DNA of 64,000 nucleotides, from positions 6,634,001 to 6,698,000 of the forward strand of contig NZ_CP126095.1 in the NCBI RefSeq assembly GCF_030123105.1, given 5' to 3'. The position numbers and the translations under genes were made by a program. The stretch is from Paenibacillus sp. G2S3 (GTDB lineage: Bacteria > Bacillota > Bacilli > Paenibacillales > Paenibacillaceae). The notes below the pieces were generated by a model. It saw only the letters and a list, made by a program, of their open reading frames with translations, was not told the DNA's origin and ran no database searches. Shown here in pieces: positions 1-7,932 of this stretch (position 1 is its first letter; each line of letters begins with the position of its first letter).

Positions 1-535
1 ATCCTGCATCCGTCTTAAACCCAATGATCAGTAAAATGACCCCAAGACCAATCAAGGCGAGAATCGTAATTACCTTAATTAAAGCAAACCAAAATTCGAG
101 TTCTCCAAAACTCTTTACAGTTAATAGATTAAGTCCTAATAACACGACCAGACAAGCGATGGCAGGAACCCACTGCGGGATATCAAACCAGTACTGTACA
201 TATACGCCAACAGCAATGACATCAGCCATAGCCGTCATGATCCAGCAAAACCAATAGGTCCAACCGGTAATGAATGCGACCCGTGATCCAAGGTAGTCTT
301 CAGCAATATCCGTAAAAGATTGATAGCCCGCTTTAGATAATAGGAGTTCTCCCAGTGCTCTCATCACAAAAAACACAGCAATACCCACGATTAAATACGT
401 GATCATAATGGATGGGCCTGCCTTCTCTATCGCCTTGCCTGATCCCAAGAATAATCCTGTACCAATGGTGCCACCAATAGCGATAAGTTGAACATGCCGA
501 TTAGCCAGCTCTCTCTTTAATTCTGGTTGTGCCAT
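1..535 (-). CDS. cycA: D-serine/D-alanine/glycine permease CycA, N-terminal part (runs off the left edge)
   Basis: The first 178 residues are present; the 3' end lies outside the window. The product is an amino-acid/polyamine/organocation permease that would import glycine, D-alanine or D-serine with protons. The N-terminus NRHVQLIAIGGTIGTGLF is the substrate-binding first helix of the family, followed by further hydrophobic helices and a GWTYWFCWIMTAMADV segment typical of CycA. The start is the ATG at 535 behind a purine-rich stretch. Upstream lie a glycine riboswitch and a terminator, which fits a glycine transporter. Assignment to CycA rather than another member of the family rests on overall similarity of this N-terminal part. 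Confidence 0.85.
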   Translation of the reverse strand, partial: MAQPELKRELANRHVQLIAIGGTIGTGLFLGSGKAIEKAGPSIMITYLIVGIAVFFVMRALGELLLSKAGYQSFTDIAEDYLGSRVAFITGWTYWFCWIMTAMADVIAVGVYVQYWFDIPQWVPAIACLVVLLGLNLLTVKSFGELEFWFALIKVITILALIGLGVILLIIGFKTDAG

Positions 536-571
536 ACCTAGTTCCCCCTTGTGAGTACAATAAATTGGAAT

Positions 572-604
572 AAAAAAAGAGAGATTGGATGTCATCCAAT
601 CTCC
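572..604 (-). terminator. Riboswitch-linked intrinsic terminator before cycA
   Basis: Self-complementary arms GAGATTGGAT / ATCCAATCTC are followed, on the minus strand, by a run of seven U. It sits between the glycine aptamer and the permease start, as expected for the expression platform. A smaller hairpin (GCTGAT / ATCAGC, 638-653) lies between the aptamer and the terminator. Confidence 0.85.
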
Positions 605-669
605 CAGATCGTAAGAATATCAAATAATATTTGCCCTGCTGATAGCGATCAGCATGACAAATACATATT

Positions 670-760
670 CAGTACTCTTCTGTCCTTTTGCCTGAGATTG
701 TGAACCCTTCGGCGCCGCGGAATTTCCGCAGTCTCTCCAGAAGCTGCTCCAGCTAAAGTG
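670..760 (-). promoter_or_regulatory. Glycine riboswitch, apparently a single aptamer
   Basis: On the minus strand the core signatures of the glycine aptamer are visible in order: CTGGAGAGACTGC, then CGCCGAAGGG, then CAATCTCAGGCAAAAGGACAG. A closing stem CTTCTG/CAGAAG (738-743 with 677-682) brackets the core. I see only one complete aptamer, so this appears to be a singlet, a form known upstream of glycine transporters, instead of the tandem form usual before gcvT. Whether glycine turns the gene on or off cannot be read from the sequence. Confidence 0.92.
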
Positions 761-953
761 TAATCCTTAGCTATCATAGCTCGTGAATTATGAAGTTGAT
801 AAAGCGGTAACGCAGTAAAGCTGTTCTGATATTCTAACATATTACTTGCGATATGAGTGTTAATCAGTGATAAAAGTCTCTTTGTAGTTTGTGGGAATAG
901 GAGTAGTGGAACTCAGATAGGGGCTCCTCATCACTTATCAATTTTAAAAAGTG

Positions 954-981
954 TTGACACGTGCACATGTATGCATATAAT
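954..981 (+). promoter_or_regulatory. Sigma-A promoter of the ArsR/efflux pair with overlapping dyad
   Basis: TTGACA (954-959) and TATAAT (976-981) are separated by 16 bp. The spacer holds GTGCACATGTATGCATAT, partly palindromic. A related sequence (TATATGCACTTGTACACAC, about 1350-1371) recurs just before the efflux gene, so both are candidate operators for the ArsR-type repressor. Confidence 0.8.
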
Positions 982-1000
982 AAATTAAGGGGGTAGTGCC

Positions 1001-1330
1001 ATGGGATTAAACCTTGATTCAAATAAATGTAAAAAGCTGATAGAAGACAATATTGATATTGAGTTCTTCCGAGCAGTATTTGATCCAGTGCGGAGTGAGT
1101 TGTTGATTTTTCTTTCTGCAAATGGTGAAATGACAATCGGTGGTATTGCAGAATATTTTCCACAGAATCGTTCAGTTATTTCTCGGCATCTTGATTTCAT
1201 GAGTCGTTTTGGTATCGTTCAAAGGAGAAAAGAAGGGCGAGAAGTTTATTACAAAACTAATAATAATTTCATTGTAGATAAATTTGAAAAAACAGCTAAC
1301 AATATGAAAGCACTCATGAATTTGAAATAA
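1001..1330 (+). CDS. ArsR-family winged-helix regulator
   Basis: A 109-residue protein made almost wholly of one winged helix-turn-helix domain. The line FDPVRSELLIFLSANGEMTI is the ArsR N-terminal helix pair, NRSVISRHLDFMSRFGIV is the recognition helix, and REVYYKT is the wing. No Cys-rich metal site (such as CxC) is visible, so it probably responds to something other than a thiophilic metal. The start is ATG 1001 behind AAGGGGG. It is followed 66 bp later by an efflux transporter, and the pair is clearly more AT-rich than its neighbours, which suggests recent acquisition from a low-GC Firmicute. Role as repressor of the efflux gene is inferred. Confidence 0.85.
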   Translation: MGLNLDSNKCKKLIEDNIDIEFFRAVFDPVRSELLIFLSANGEMTIGGIAEYFPQNRSVISRHLDFMSRFGIVQRRKEGREVYYKTNNNFIVDKFEKTANNMKALMNLK

Positions 1331-1396
1331 TGCAGTGCTTTTTATTTTATTATATATATGCACTTGTACACACATATACATGAAAGGGTGTTTATT

Positions 1397-2959
1397 TTGA
1401 CACAAACAAAAAGAAAATGGTGGGTTTTAGCCACGGTTAGTTTAACCGTATTTATGGCAATGTTAGATATTACAATTGTCAATGTTGCATTACCAGAAAT
1501 ACAACAAGCTTTTTCATCGAATTTTTCAAATCTACAATGGGTGTTGAATGCCTATACTTTAGTTTATGCTGCAATGTTGTTGCCAGTTTCAAAATTAGGA
1601 GACATTATCGGACGTAAAAAAGTCTTTTTATTAGGATTGGGTATTTTTGTGATTGGCTCTTTAGCCAGTGGATTAGCAAGCAGTGATATTTGGTTAAATA
1701 TCTTCCGTGGATTTCAAGGAATTGGTGGAGCAGCTATGATGTCATTATCATTAACGATAGTTACTTCTTCGTTTCCTGAAAAACAAAGAGGACTTGCACT
1801 AGGTATTTGGAGTAGCGCCGTTGGGCTTGCTATTGCCGGTGGTCCGTTGATTGGTGGAGCATTAGTTGATAGTTATGGTTGGCGGTCTATTTTTCTAGTT
1901 AACATTCCTGTTGGGATTGTAGCAATTTTACTAGGAATGTTTGTTATTAAAGAAAGTGAAACAAACAAAAATGGAAGAATTGATATTTGGGGACTGATTT
2001 TCAGCACAGCCATGATTTTTACGATGATTTTGGCCTTAATTCAAAAGGCGATGAATGGAGATTATGCATGGACTGACTGGCATATTTTAGGTCTACTTGG
2101 ATTATCACTTATTTTGCTTATAGCTTTTATCGTTACTGAAAGAAAAGTAGCACAGCCCATGATTGAATTATCTATTTTTAGAAATTGGTCATTCAATGGA
2201 GCTAATATTGCAGCTTTTGTATTAGGTGCTGGACTATACGGGGGTTTTACTTACTTAACCATTCTTATGCAAAATTACATGGGTTATTCAGCTTTTGATA
2301 CAGGTGTAAAAATGCTACTCATTAGTGGTTTCACGATAGTTCTTGGTCCAATCGCAGGAATTATCTCAGGGAAAATTGGTAATCGTTGGTTAATCAGTGG
2401 AGCACTACTTATCGGTGCAATCGGAATATTTGTTATGCGTTATATGATCAAAGTTCCGTTTGAATGGAGCTATCTGATGCCTGGCTTTATTCTTTTAGGG
2501 ATTAGCAATGCTCTAGTCAATCCACCTATTACAAATGCTGCTATGGGTTCAGTTGATAAAAAGTATGTAGGTATGGCTTCTGGTATCTTAAATGTCTTTA
2601 GACAAGTGGGAATCTCCTTTGGTGTTGTAATGCTAGGAATTAAATTAACGGAAGGTTATAACGATTCGTTGAACACTAATATCATGAATTTAACCAATAT
2701 TCCTACCGAGTTTAAAAATCAAATGCTGGATGTTTTCCATAAAGCTGGAGCTTTTGCAGGTTCACAAATTTTTGATAGCAAGCAAGCTGAAACATTTAAA
2801 GCTATGCCTGCTTTTGATGAAATGAAGACGCTCGTTTTTAATGCTTTTAATTCAGGTATGCAAAATGTAACACTATTGATTGGTATCTTCTTATTAATTG
2901 GTACATTCGCAAGTGCAATTTTGATTAAAAACAAAAAGAATACACAGAATGGGAATTAA
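1397..2959 (+). CDS. MFS drug efflux transporter, EmrB/QacA (DHA2) type
   Basis: A 14-helix drug:proton antiporter of about 520 residues. DHA2 hallmarks are visible: LDITIVNVALPEI in helix 1, GRKKVFLLGLG in the loop after helix 2, RGFQGIGGAAMM in helix 4, and SSAVGLAIAGGPLIGGALV matching motif C of antiporters in helix 5. I place the start at TTG 1397 because GAAAGGG lies 8 bases upstream; an in-frame ATG at 1358 sits inside the putative operator. It is co-transcribed with the ArsR regulator and shares its low GC. Substrates cannot be predicted; members export dyes, disinfectants, lincosamides or other toxic compounds. Confidence 0.9.
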   Translation: MTQTKRKWWVLATVSLTVFMAMLDITIVNVALPEIQQAFSSNFSNLQWVLNAYTLVYAAMLLPVSKLGDIIGRKKVFLLGLGIFVIGSLASGLASSDIWLNIFRGFQGIGGAAMMSLSLTIVTSSFPEKQRGLALGIWSSAVGLAIAGGPLIGGALVDSYGWRSIFLVNIPVGIVAILLGMFVIKESETNKNGRIDIWGLIFSTAMIFTMILALIQKAMNGDYAWTDWHILGLLGLSLILLIAFIVTERKVAQPMIELSIFRNWSFNGANIAAFVLGAGLYGGFTYLTILMQNYMGYSAFDTGVKMLLISGFTIVLGPIAGIISGKIGNRWLISGALLIGAIGIFVMRYMIKVPFEWSYLMPGFILLGISNALVNPPITNAAMGSVDKKYVGMASGILNVFRQVGISFGVVMLGIKLTEGYNDSLNTNIMNLTNIPTEFKNQMLDVFHKAGAFAGSQIFDSKQAETFKAMPAFDEMKTLVFNAFNSGMQNVTLLIGIFLLIGTFASAILIKNKKNTQNGN

Positions 2960-3325
2960 TCTTCTTTCACCAGTTATTCATCTCCCCGACGGCTACGTCG
3001 CGTGAGCTTGTGACAGCCAAATAGAGTGGCAAGGTTCGCCTGTTACCTTTAGACACAACAGTGACATAGACTACAGAACGACAATTGGTAGTGGTCTTAA
3101 CTCTTCATGTTGTTAAGTGGTAAAGCACAAAAATTTCGGCCTACTTATGATACGGTTCACCGCGATGGCTGAAGCGGCATGTTTTTGAAACTGCCGTAGA
3201 ATTCTTAAGTGTTACAAATACCTTTTGTGGCTCCTCTTTCATGGGAGTTTCCATGCATCAACTCTTCATGGATCGTTTCCATGAAGAGTTCAATACATAG
3301 GATTCGTTGTATAGATGTGTCCAAT
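2960..3325. other. Gene-free stretch between efflux gene and aldo/keto reductase
   Basis: No coding sequence is supported here. It holds the leftmost rlmH-end-like repeat (3141-3158). It also holds a perfect 13-bp inverted repeat, AACTCTTCATGGA (3260-3272) and its complement (3278-3290), with a 5-base loop. That hairpin follows the stop of the aldo/keto reductase on the minus strand but has no U tract on either strand, so it is not a standard terminator. Confidence 0.6.
3135..3173 (-). repeat. rlmH-end-like direct repeat, copy 1 (leftmost)
   Basis: On the minus strand 3141-3158 reads GAACCGTATCATAAGTAG, the same as the 3' end of rlmH except that the stop is TAG. In the rlmH frame it and the preceding codons would encode R-G-E-P-Y-H-K-stop. 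It lies between arms TTCGGCC (3135-3141) and GGCTGAA (3167-3173). The 35 bases to its right resemble those beside copy 2. Confidence 0.85.
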
Positions 3326-4297
3326 TTATACTAATGGATGTGGTACATAAAGTTCTTCTAAACTGGTAATTTCTTCAGGTTTCAATTTAACCAACAACGC
3401 CGAAACGGCATCTTCGAGATGGCTGGTCTTGGTCGAACCGATAATTGGGGCGGTGATCTCTTCTTTTTGCAGCAACCATGCAAGAGCAACTTGTGCGCGT
3501 GGAATTCCTTGGTTAGCAGCGACTTCCGCAACTCTCTCTGCTACTTTACGATCAGCTTCTTCCGTTTTAATAAACAACGCTTTAGCTATCTGGTCATTCT
3601 CGGATCGTGAGGTCTGTTCATTCCAATCCCTAGTTAACCGGCCTGCAGCCAAAGGCAGGTAAGGAGTGACGCCAACTCCCTCGTCTCTGCAAAGGGGGAG
3701 CATTTCTCTTTCTTCTTCCCGGTAGAGCAGGTTTAATCTATTCTCCATAGAGACGAACCGTGTCCAACCGTTGCGCTCTGCAACATGCTGAGCTTTCGCA
3801 AACTGCCATGCCAGCATGGAAGATGCTCCGAGGTATCTGACCTTGCCCGCCTTAACTAAATCGTGAAGAGCCTCCATCGTCTCTTCAATCGGCGTATTTG
3901 GATCCCACCGATGGATCTGGTACACATCGACGTAGTCTGTTCCGAGTCGTCTTAGACTGTTATCAATTTCGGTCATGATGGCCCTGCGGGAAAGTCCCAT
4001 AGCATTCGGACCTTTGCGCATCGGAACAAATACCTTTGTAGCTATGACGACTTCGTCACGATGAGCGAAGTCCTTTAAGGCACGCCCGAGGATTTCTTCG
4101 CTTGTTCCGTCGGAATACATGTTGGCAGTACTGAAAAAGTTGATGCCCAATTCGAGTGCCCTCTTAATAATCAGTCTGCTTTGCTCCTCATCCAGAGACC
4201 ATGGAGTATTGCCGCGTTCAGGTACGCCGAAACTCATGGTTCCAAGGCTTAACTTCGAAACCTCTAACCCGCTGCGTCCAAGCTTCACATATTCCAT
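3326..4297 (-). CDS. Aldo/keto reductase, YajO-like, with altered catalytic Asp
   Basis: A 323-residue cytosolic (alpha/beta)8-barrel protein of the NADPH-dependent aldo/keto reductase family, close to E. coli YajO. Lys in VVIATKVF, His in VYQIHRWD and Tyr61 in NMYSDGTSEEILG match the catalytic tetrad. The fourth member, normally Asp in FFDTA, is Ser56 here (FFSTA). The C-terminal cofactor motif APIIGSTKTSHLEDA is intact. The gene is divergent from a MarR regulator with palindromic operators between them, so it is probably induced by that regulator's ligand. It lies between two rlmH-end repeats. The Asp-to-Ser change may reduce or alter activity. Confidence 0.9.
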   Translation of the reverse strand: MEYVKLGRSGLEVSKLSLGTMSFGVPERGNTPWSLDEEQSRLIIKRALELGINFFSTANMYSDGTSEEILGRALKDFAHRDEVVIATKVFVPMRKGPNAMGLSRRAIMTEIDNSLRRLGTDYVDVYQIHRWDPNTPIEETMEALHDLVKAGKVRYLGASSMLAWQFAKAQHVAERNGWTRFVSMENRLNLLYREEEREMLPLCRDEGVGVTPYLPLAAGRLTRDWNEQTSRSENDQIAKALFIKTEEADRKVAERVAEVAANQGIPRAQVALAWLLQKEEITAPIIGSTKTSHLEDAVSALLVKLKPEEITSLEELYVPHPLV

Positions 4298-4683
4298 TTA
4301 ATAACACACTCCTTATATATTTGTAGGGGAAGGCGTTAAGCCTTTAGGTTTCGTGGATCTCTCGGTGATACGTCGCTCGTGATTACATTACCAAGGTAGC
4401 TGACGTCTCTCGTTTGAAAATGTGCCCGTCGGACCGTCCTCGTCGAGGAACGCAAGGCGCACGGGATGTTTGAAAGCCGTTTCCTTTGTTGACCCCAGTG
4501 ACCAAGGCGACAGGTTTATACATTTCCCCTCTCCTTCCTTGCATCATCTGCAGACCCATTAAATTCCTTATCTAGTTGATGTATCAACCTAAAGATAATA
4601 CCACTCCCTTAAGTTGACATATCAACCTATGGATACATAGTAACACCTTGTGGTTGATGCGTCAACCATGATATTATATTCGT
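4298..4683. promoter_or_regulatory. Divergent control region with three MarR-type palindromes
   Basis: Three related dyads lie at 4575-4588 (GTTGATGTATCAAC), 4613-4626 (GTTGACATATCAAC) and 4651-4668 (TGGTTGATGCGTCAACCA). They share GTTGAY-N2-RTCAAC. The third overlaps the regulator's promoter, whose -10 TATTAT is at 4672-4677. The first two lie around a TATTAT on the minus strand (4595-4600) that could serve the reductase. The remainder (4300-4560) holds nothing I recognise. Confidence 0.8.
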
Positions 4684-5124
4684 ATGGATATAAACGAACT
4701 TAACGAAGATGAAATGCGGATATGGAATATGTGGAAAGGCTCCTTTAAACGAATCTTCGGTCGCGTTGTAAAAGAAATGTCTGAACACACAGGACTCTCA
4801 GAGGGTGATTTTGGAGTATTAGACCGGCTAGTCCAATTTGGCAATGGTAAGCTTCGCCAACAGGAATTAGCTGACTCGATGGACTGGGATAAGAGCCGAC
4901 TATCACATCATCTAACGCGGATGGAAAAACGAGGTCTAGTTCTGAGGAAACCTCTAGACACAGATCGCGGTGTTCAAGTCATCATTACTTCCGCCGGAAG
5001 GTCAGCCTTAGACGAAGCCCTTCCCATAGTCTCAAAGGCAATACGCAAGCATTTTCTAGATCTATTAACCGATCAAGACATTGAGTCGATTACTACACTG
5101 GCGGAAAGAACAACAACATCCTGA
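4684..5124 (+). CDS. MarR-family transcriptional regulator
   Basis: A 146-residue dimeric winged-helix repressor. The segment LRQQELADSMDWDKSRLSHH is the helix-turn-helix, followed by LTRMEKRGLVLRK and the DTDRGVQVIITSAGR wing, all typical of MarR. The start codon at 4684 is only about 7 bases from the -10 box and has no Shine-Dalgarno, so the mRNA is apparently leaderless; a later ATG at 4711 also has only a poor ribosome site. It probably represses itself and the divergent aldo/keto reductase. A strong terminator follows. The inducing ligand is unknown. Confidence 0.9.
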   Translation: MDINELNEDEMRIWNMWKGSFKRIFGRVVKEMSEHTGLSEGDFGVLDRLVQFGNGKLRQQELADSMDWDKSRLSHHLTRMEKRGLVLRKPLDTDRGVQVIITSAGRSALDEALPIVSKAIRKHFLDLLTDQDIESITTLAERTTTS

Positions 5125-5149
5125 TTGCTGTTTTTGATGTAAGGAACCG

Positions 5150-5190
5150 GCCCCTTCCGCCAAAATAGCGGAGGGGGCATTTTCTTTCTT
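5150..5190 (+). terminator. Terminator of the marR gene
   Basis: GCCCCTTCCGC (5150-5160) pairs with GCGGAGGGGGC (5168-5178), followed by ATTTTCTTTCTT. Confidence 0.9.
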
Positions 5191-5322
5191 ATCGGGCAGA
5201 GGGAAGATTCTCCGCAGGCATCCTTGTCACATGTTCCCCTTCCCGATCCGCCACGTGCTTGAACTCCGTTCTGACTATAATCCAAGTTTTTATCACTAAG
5301 ACCCACCAACCCAAAATGAAAG

Positions 5323-5376
5323 AAACTTGCCCCTACTTATGATACGGTTCCCCGCGCTGTCTGTAACGGCAAGTTT
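5323..5376 (-). repeat. rlmH-end-like direct repeat, copy 2, within a 9-bp inverted repeat
   Basis: The minus strand of 5333-5350 reads GAACCGTATCATAAGTAG. The preceding codons again give R-G-E-P-Y-H-K-stop. Perfect arms AAACTTGCC (5323-5331) and GGCAAGTTT (5368-5376) enclose it. Confidence 0.9.
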
Positions 5377-5398
5377 GAAGTCCATCCTTTACTGCCCG

Positions 5399-5803
5399 TC
5401 AATGTCTACTTCTAAACCGTTTAATCGCATCCTCGGTCACCGGCTCGAAGAGGTTAAGAAGGTTGCCATCGGGATCGCGGAACAGCATAGAACGGTTCCC
5501 CCACGGCATCATGGTCGGTTCCTTTACCCAATTATCAACAAATGGCTTCAAGCGCATATATTCAGCTTCAATATCGTCGATGCGGAACTCAATAATGACA
5601 GTGCGATTATTGGCCCCCACTGCGGAACCGGCGCCGAATAGCTGCGTCGTCTGGGAGTGGCCGATTGCAAGGGTGCATGATGGCAGAACGAGTTCGGCAA
5701 ATACGGGCGCAGGTCGCTCTGCCGAAACCCCCATGACTTTCTCATAGAACTCGACGAGACGATCCACGTCGTCAGTAATGATACGTACAGAAGCGAAATT
5801 CAC
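5399..5803 (-). CDS. VOC-family (glyoxalase/bleomycin resistance/dioxygenase) protein
   Basis: A 134-residue protein with the paired beta-alpha-beta-beta-beta fold of the vicinal oxygen chelate family. It begins with SVRIITDDVDRLVEFYEKVMG and ends with FRDPDGNLLNLFEPV, the usual last strand with its metal-site Glu. The length matches single-domain, dimer-forming members. Members include glyoxalases, fosfomycin-type resistance proteins and antibiotic-binding proteins; the substrate here is not predictable. It has a plausible ribosome site (GGAAGGATGATATC) and stands alone between two rlmH-end repeats. The stop is 23 bases right of the inverted repeat of copy 2. Confidence 0.85.
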   Translation of the reverse strand: MNFASVRIITDDVDRLVEFYEKVMGVSAERPAPVFAELVLPSCTLAIGHSQTTQLFGAGSAVGANNRTVIIEFRIDDIEAEYMRLKPFVDNWVKEPTMMPWGNRSMLFRDPDGNLLNLFEPVTEDAIKRFRSRH

Positions 5804-5907
5804 AAGATATCATCCTTCCTAATAATAGGTCTGGCTGTGTCCCACAGCCGTTGTAAAACATACTTTTTACTATCTATCTCCTTTACATTTACATGTCCAA
5901 TTATAAA

Positions 5908-5943
5908 AAAACGCTACTGACAACGTTATGTCAGTAGCGTTTT
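5908..5943 (-). terminator. Hairpin terminator, usable on both strands
   Basis: ACGCTACTGACA (5911-5922) pairs perfectly with TGTCAGTAGCGT (5929-5940), flanked by A and T runs on the left and right. One arm includes the stop codon of the WYL remnant, so it is probably that lost gene's terminator. Confidence 0.8.
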
Positions 5944-6098
5944 ACAATTCTTTGGGCTTCCTCACGAATCCAATTTCGGAATGATTCGGGTTCCAACACG
6001 ATAACGCCCGCTCCCCAGCCAAGCACATTAAAAACAAGCAAGGTTGGAATGCAACTGTTGTGATGCAAAAAGAAGTCGCTTTTATGACAGTGTAGAAA
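5931..6098 (-). pseudogene. C-terminal remnant of a WYL-domain (YafY-like) transcriptional regulator
   Basis: The minus strand is open for about 55 codons and ends with VLGWGAGVIVLEPESF followed by RNWIREEAQRIVKRY and TGA. This is the characteristic C-terminus of DeoR/YafY-type regulators with a WYL domain. The N-terminal winged helix and WYL core are missing: an in-frame stop precedes the fragment and no start or ribosome site exists. Such regulators often sit beside small detoxification or VOC proteins, so it may once have controlled the neighbouring VOC gene. It is too short to be functional. Confidence 0.7.
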
Positions 6099-6289
6099 TT
6101 AATACAGAACCTACAAACCGCGTGGCATCAAACGCTGTAAATCTACACACATCTTCAGGAATTTTCTATGGTTCCTATAAAGGATATAATGTTAGAAAGT
6201 AACGAGACTATGTCAAGAAGAATGGTAAGAAATTGTTGGAACGATATCAACAGTTCTACTCTGAACCAGTCACCCCTAAAGATCAATAA
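6083..6289 (+). pseudogene. Unrecognised coding remnant interrupted by a stop codon
   Basis: The plus-strand frame reads YDSVEINTEPTNRVASNA, continues to GSYKGYNVRK, meets TAA at 6200, and goes on in the same frame as RDYVKKNGKKLLERYQQFY to a second stop at 6287. The continuity across TAA suggests a CAA-to-TAA nonsense change in a once longer gene. I do not recognise the family. There is no start codon or ribosome site. Confidence 0.35.
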
Positions 6290-6335
6290 TTTGTTGTAGA
6301 CATTTGCTTAACTATCCTCGTTAAAGAGTCCTATT

Positions 6336-6381
6336 CAAAAATAGAGCCAGACATTCTCCCAAAGAGAATGGCCCGACTCTA
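6336..6381 (-). terminator. Terminator of the collagen-like gene
   Basis: On the minus strand GAGTCGGGCCATTCTC pairs imperfectly with GAGAATGTCTGGCTC and is followed by TATTTTTG. Confidence 0.75.
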
Positions 6382-6440
6382 TATCTGTTAAGATGTGTTT
6401 CTATTACCAAAGGTTCAACTTCACCTCATGCAACCTTGTA

Positions 6441-7931
6441 TTAGGATAGCCGATGAATCGACCATACTATATCCGTACTGAAACCAAGGGTTAGACCGTC
6501 AGCTTCGTAATATAATCCAACTTCATCACCTGCTTGCAGCTCTACATCACCGGATAGCGTCACCGTCGCACTACTTAGTACGGTCCTTATAGTTAAAATT
6601 AACGCCATATTGATGTCCAAGATAGGCATATAACCTTTTATTAAATCAGTGCTGCCATTCTTCTTTACGGTAAAAAATGGATCAATGCCACTTCCTAAGC
6701 TTATACTAACTGGAACGTTAGTCTTATAGTTAACAGTTGCATGTATAGCATACTTGCCAGTGGCCGGTGCCGTAAATATCCCTGTAGCAGGATTAAATGC
6801 AGGGTTTGCGTAATAAGGGGACGCCTCACTCCAATTCGTAAATAGCGTGCTACTAGCGATTGAGTATGTCGTACCCGTAACAGAAAATCCTTCCGAGGTA
6901 AAAGAAGTCCCCGCTGGCCCTGGATCTCCTTGTGCTCCCGCCGGTCCTGCTGGGCCTTGCGCTCCCGCTGGCCCCGGATCTCCTTGTGGTCCCGTCGGTC
7001 CTGCTGGGCCTTGTGCTCCCGCTGGCCCTGGATCTCCTTGTGGTCCCGGATCTCCTTGTGCTCCCGCTGGCCCCAGATCTCCTTGTGCTCCCGCCGGTCC
7101 TGATGGGCCTTGTGCTCCCGCTGGCCCTGGATCTCCTTGTGGTCCCGCCGGTCCTGATGGGCCTTGTACTCCCGCTGGCCCCGGATCTCCTTGTGCTCCC
7201 GCCGGTCCTGATGGGCCTTGTGCTCCCGCTGGCCCCGGATCTCCTTGTGGTCCCGCCGGTCCTGATGGGCCTTGTGCTCCCGCTGGCCCCGGATCTCCTT
7301 GTGCTCCCGCCGGTCCTGCTGGGCCTTGTGCTCCCGCTGGCCCTGGACCTCCTTGTGATCCCGCCGGTCCTGATGGGCCTTGTGCTCCCGCTGGCCCAGT
7401 CGCTCCGGTATCGCCTTTATCACCCTTGACTCCACTGCCTTTAGAATTCTGCGATTCTTGGTCAACCGATGGCTGAGTACTGATGGTGATGGTTTTCATG
7501 GTGGAATTCCATACTACTTTTGCACCGAATAATTCGGCAATAAAACGTACCGGTACCATAACCCGGTTCTGAATGATCTTAGCAGGTTGATCGAGCGTGA
7601 CCTTCTCCTCTACATCACCGACTTTAATGCTGGCGGTCGGGTCGCCTATAATCAGCGTACCCGATGCATCTCCTTTAAAAACCGCTATTGTTTGTGTAGA
7701 ACTGTTCCAGTTAAGAGACACGCCGAGCGAGTCTTCAAGGACCCTCAAAGGCATAAGCGCGGTTCCTTTATGGACAACAGGTTCGACGTCACTCGGAATT
7801 ACGCTATCATTAACGATAATAGAAATCTCGGCCACTTGGCCGACCGGAGCCGCCTGAGCAACAGGAACCACAAACAACGTCATTACAAGCACAAGTACAA
7901 TAGATAATTGCAGTCTTTTTATTTTTATCAC
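6441..7931 (-). CDS. Secreted collagen-like protein with copper-amine-oxidase-type N-terminal domain
   Basis: A 496-residue exported protein. Residues 1-27 form a signal peptide ending VAQA. Residues about 35-145 form a copper-amine-oxidase N-terminal-like domain, with [16 protein letters not shown] and [16 protein letters not shown] as the two repeats common in Paenibacillus surface proteins. About 60 Gly-X-Y triplets (residues about 160-345) follow, in units like [18 protein letters not shown]. The C-terminal 150 residues are beta-rich and resemble the BclA/C1q-type trimer head. The start is GTG 7931, because GGAGG lies 8 bases before it; the longer ATG at 7946 contains that ribosome site. 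It is probably a spore-surface or cell-surface fibre; anchoring is unknown. Confidence 0.85.
   Translation of the reverse strand: MIKIKRLQLSIVLVLVMTLFVVPVAQAAPVGQVAEISIIVNDSVIPSDVEPVVHKGTALMPLRVLEDSLGVSLNWNSSTQTIAVFKGDASGTLIIGDPTASIKVGDVEEKVTLDQPAKIIQNRVMVPVRFIAELFGAKVVWNSTMKTITISTQPSVDQESQNSKGSGVKGDKGDTGATGPAGAQGPSGPAGSQGGPGPAGAQGPAGPAGAQGDPGPAGAQGPSGPAGPQGDPGPAGAQGPSGPAGAQGDPGPAGVQGPSGPAGPQGDPGPAGAQGPSGPAGAQGDLGPAGAQGDPGPQGDPGPAGAQGPAGPTGPQGDPGPAGAQGPAGPAGAQGDPGPAGTSFTSEGFSVTGTTYSIASSTLFTNWSEASPYYANPAFNPATGIFTAPATGKYAIHATVNYKTNVPVSISLGSGIDPFFTVKKNGSTDLIKGYMPILDINMALILTIRTVLSSATVTLSGDVELQAGDEVGLYYEADGLTLGFSTDIVWSIHRLS
6903..7425. repeat. Tandem Gly-X-Y coding repeats
   Basis: The DNA repeats a 54-base higher-order unit (18 residues) with near-identical copies, so it is prone to slippage and length change. 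The periodicity also keeps several other frames open, which are artefacts. Confidence 0.85.
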
Positions 7932-7932
7932 T

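Larger units (their letters stand above)
5804..6440. other. Decayed intergenic stretch with two gene remnants
   Basis: This stretch holds no intact gene. It contains a hairpin (5908-5943), the 3' remnant of a WYL-type regulator (5931-6098), a coding-like remnant on the plus strand (6083-6289) and the terminator of the collagen-like gene (6336-6381). Confidence 0.6.

Noticed and set aside
649..840. 63-codon minus-strand frame
   Set aside because: It covers the glycine riboswitch aptamer and has no ribosome site; the RNA explains the sequence.
931..941. TCACTTATCA as a sixth rlmH-end repeat
   Set aside because: It matches only nine of the first ten bases of the 18-mer; the rest and the inverted arms are missing.
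3260..3290. 13-bp inverted repeat as a terminator of the aldo/keto reductase
   Set aside because: No U tract follows on either strand.
6701..7476. Long frames on both strands across the Gly-X-Y repeats
   Set aside because: They are produced by the 54-base periodicity of the collagen-like gene and lack start signals.
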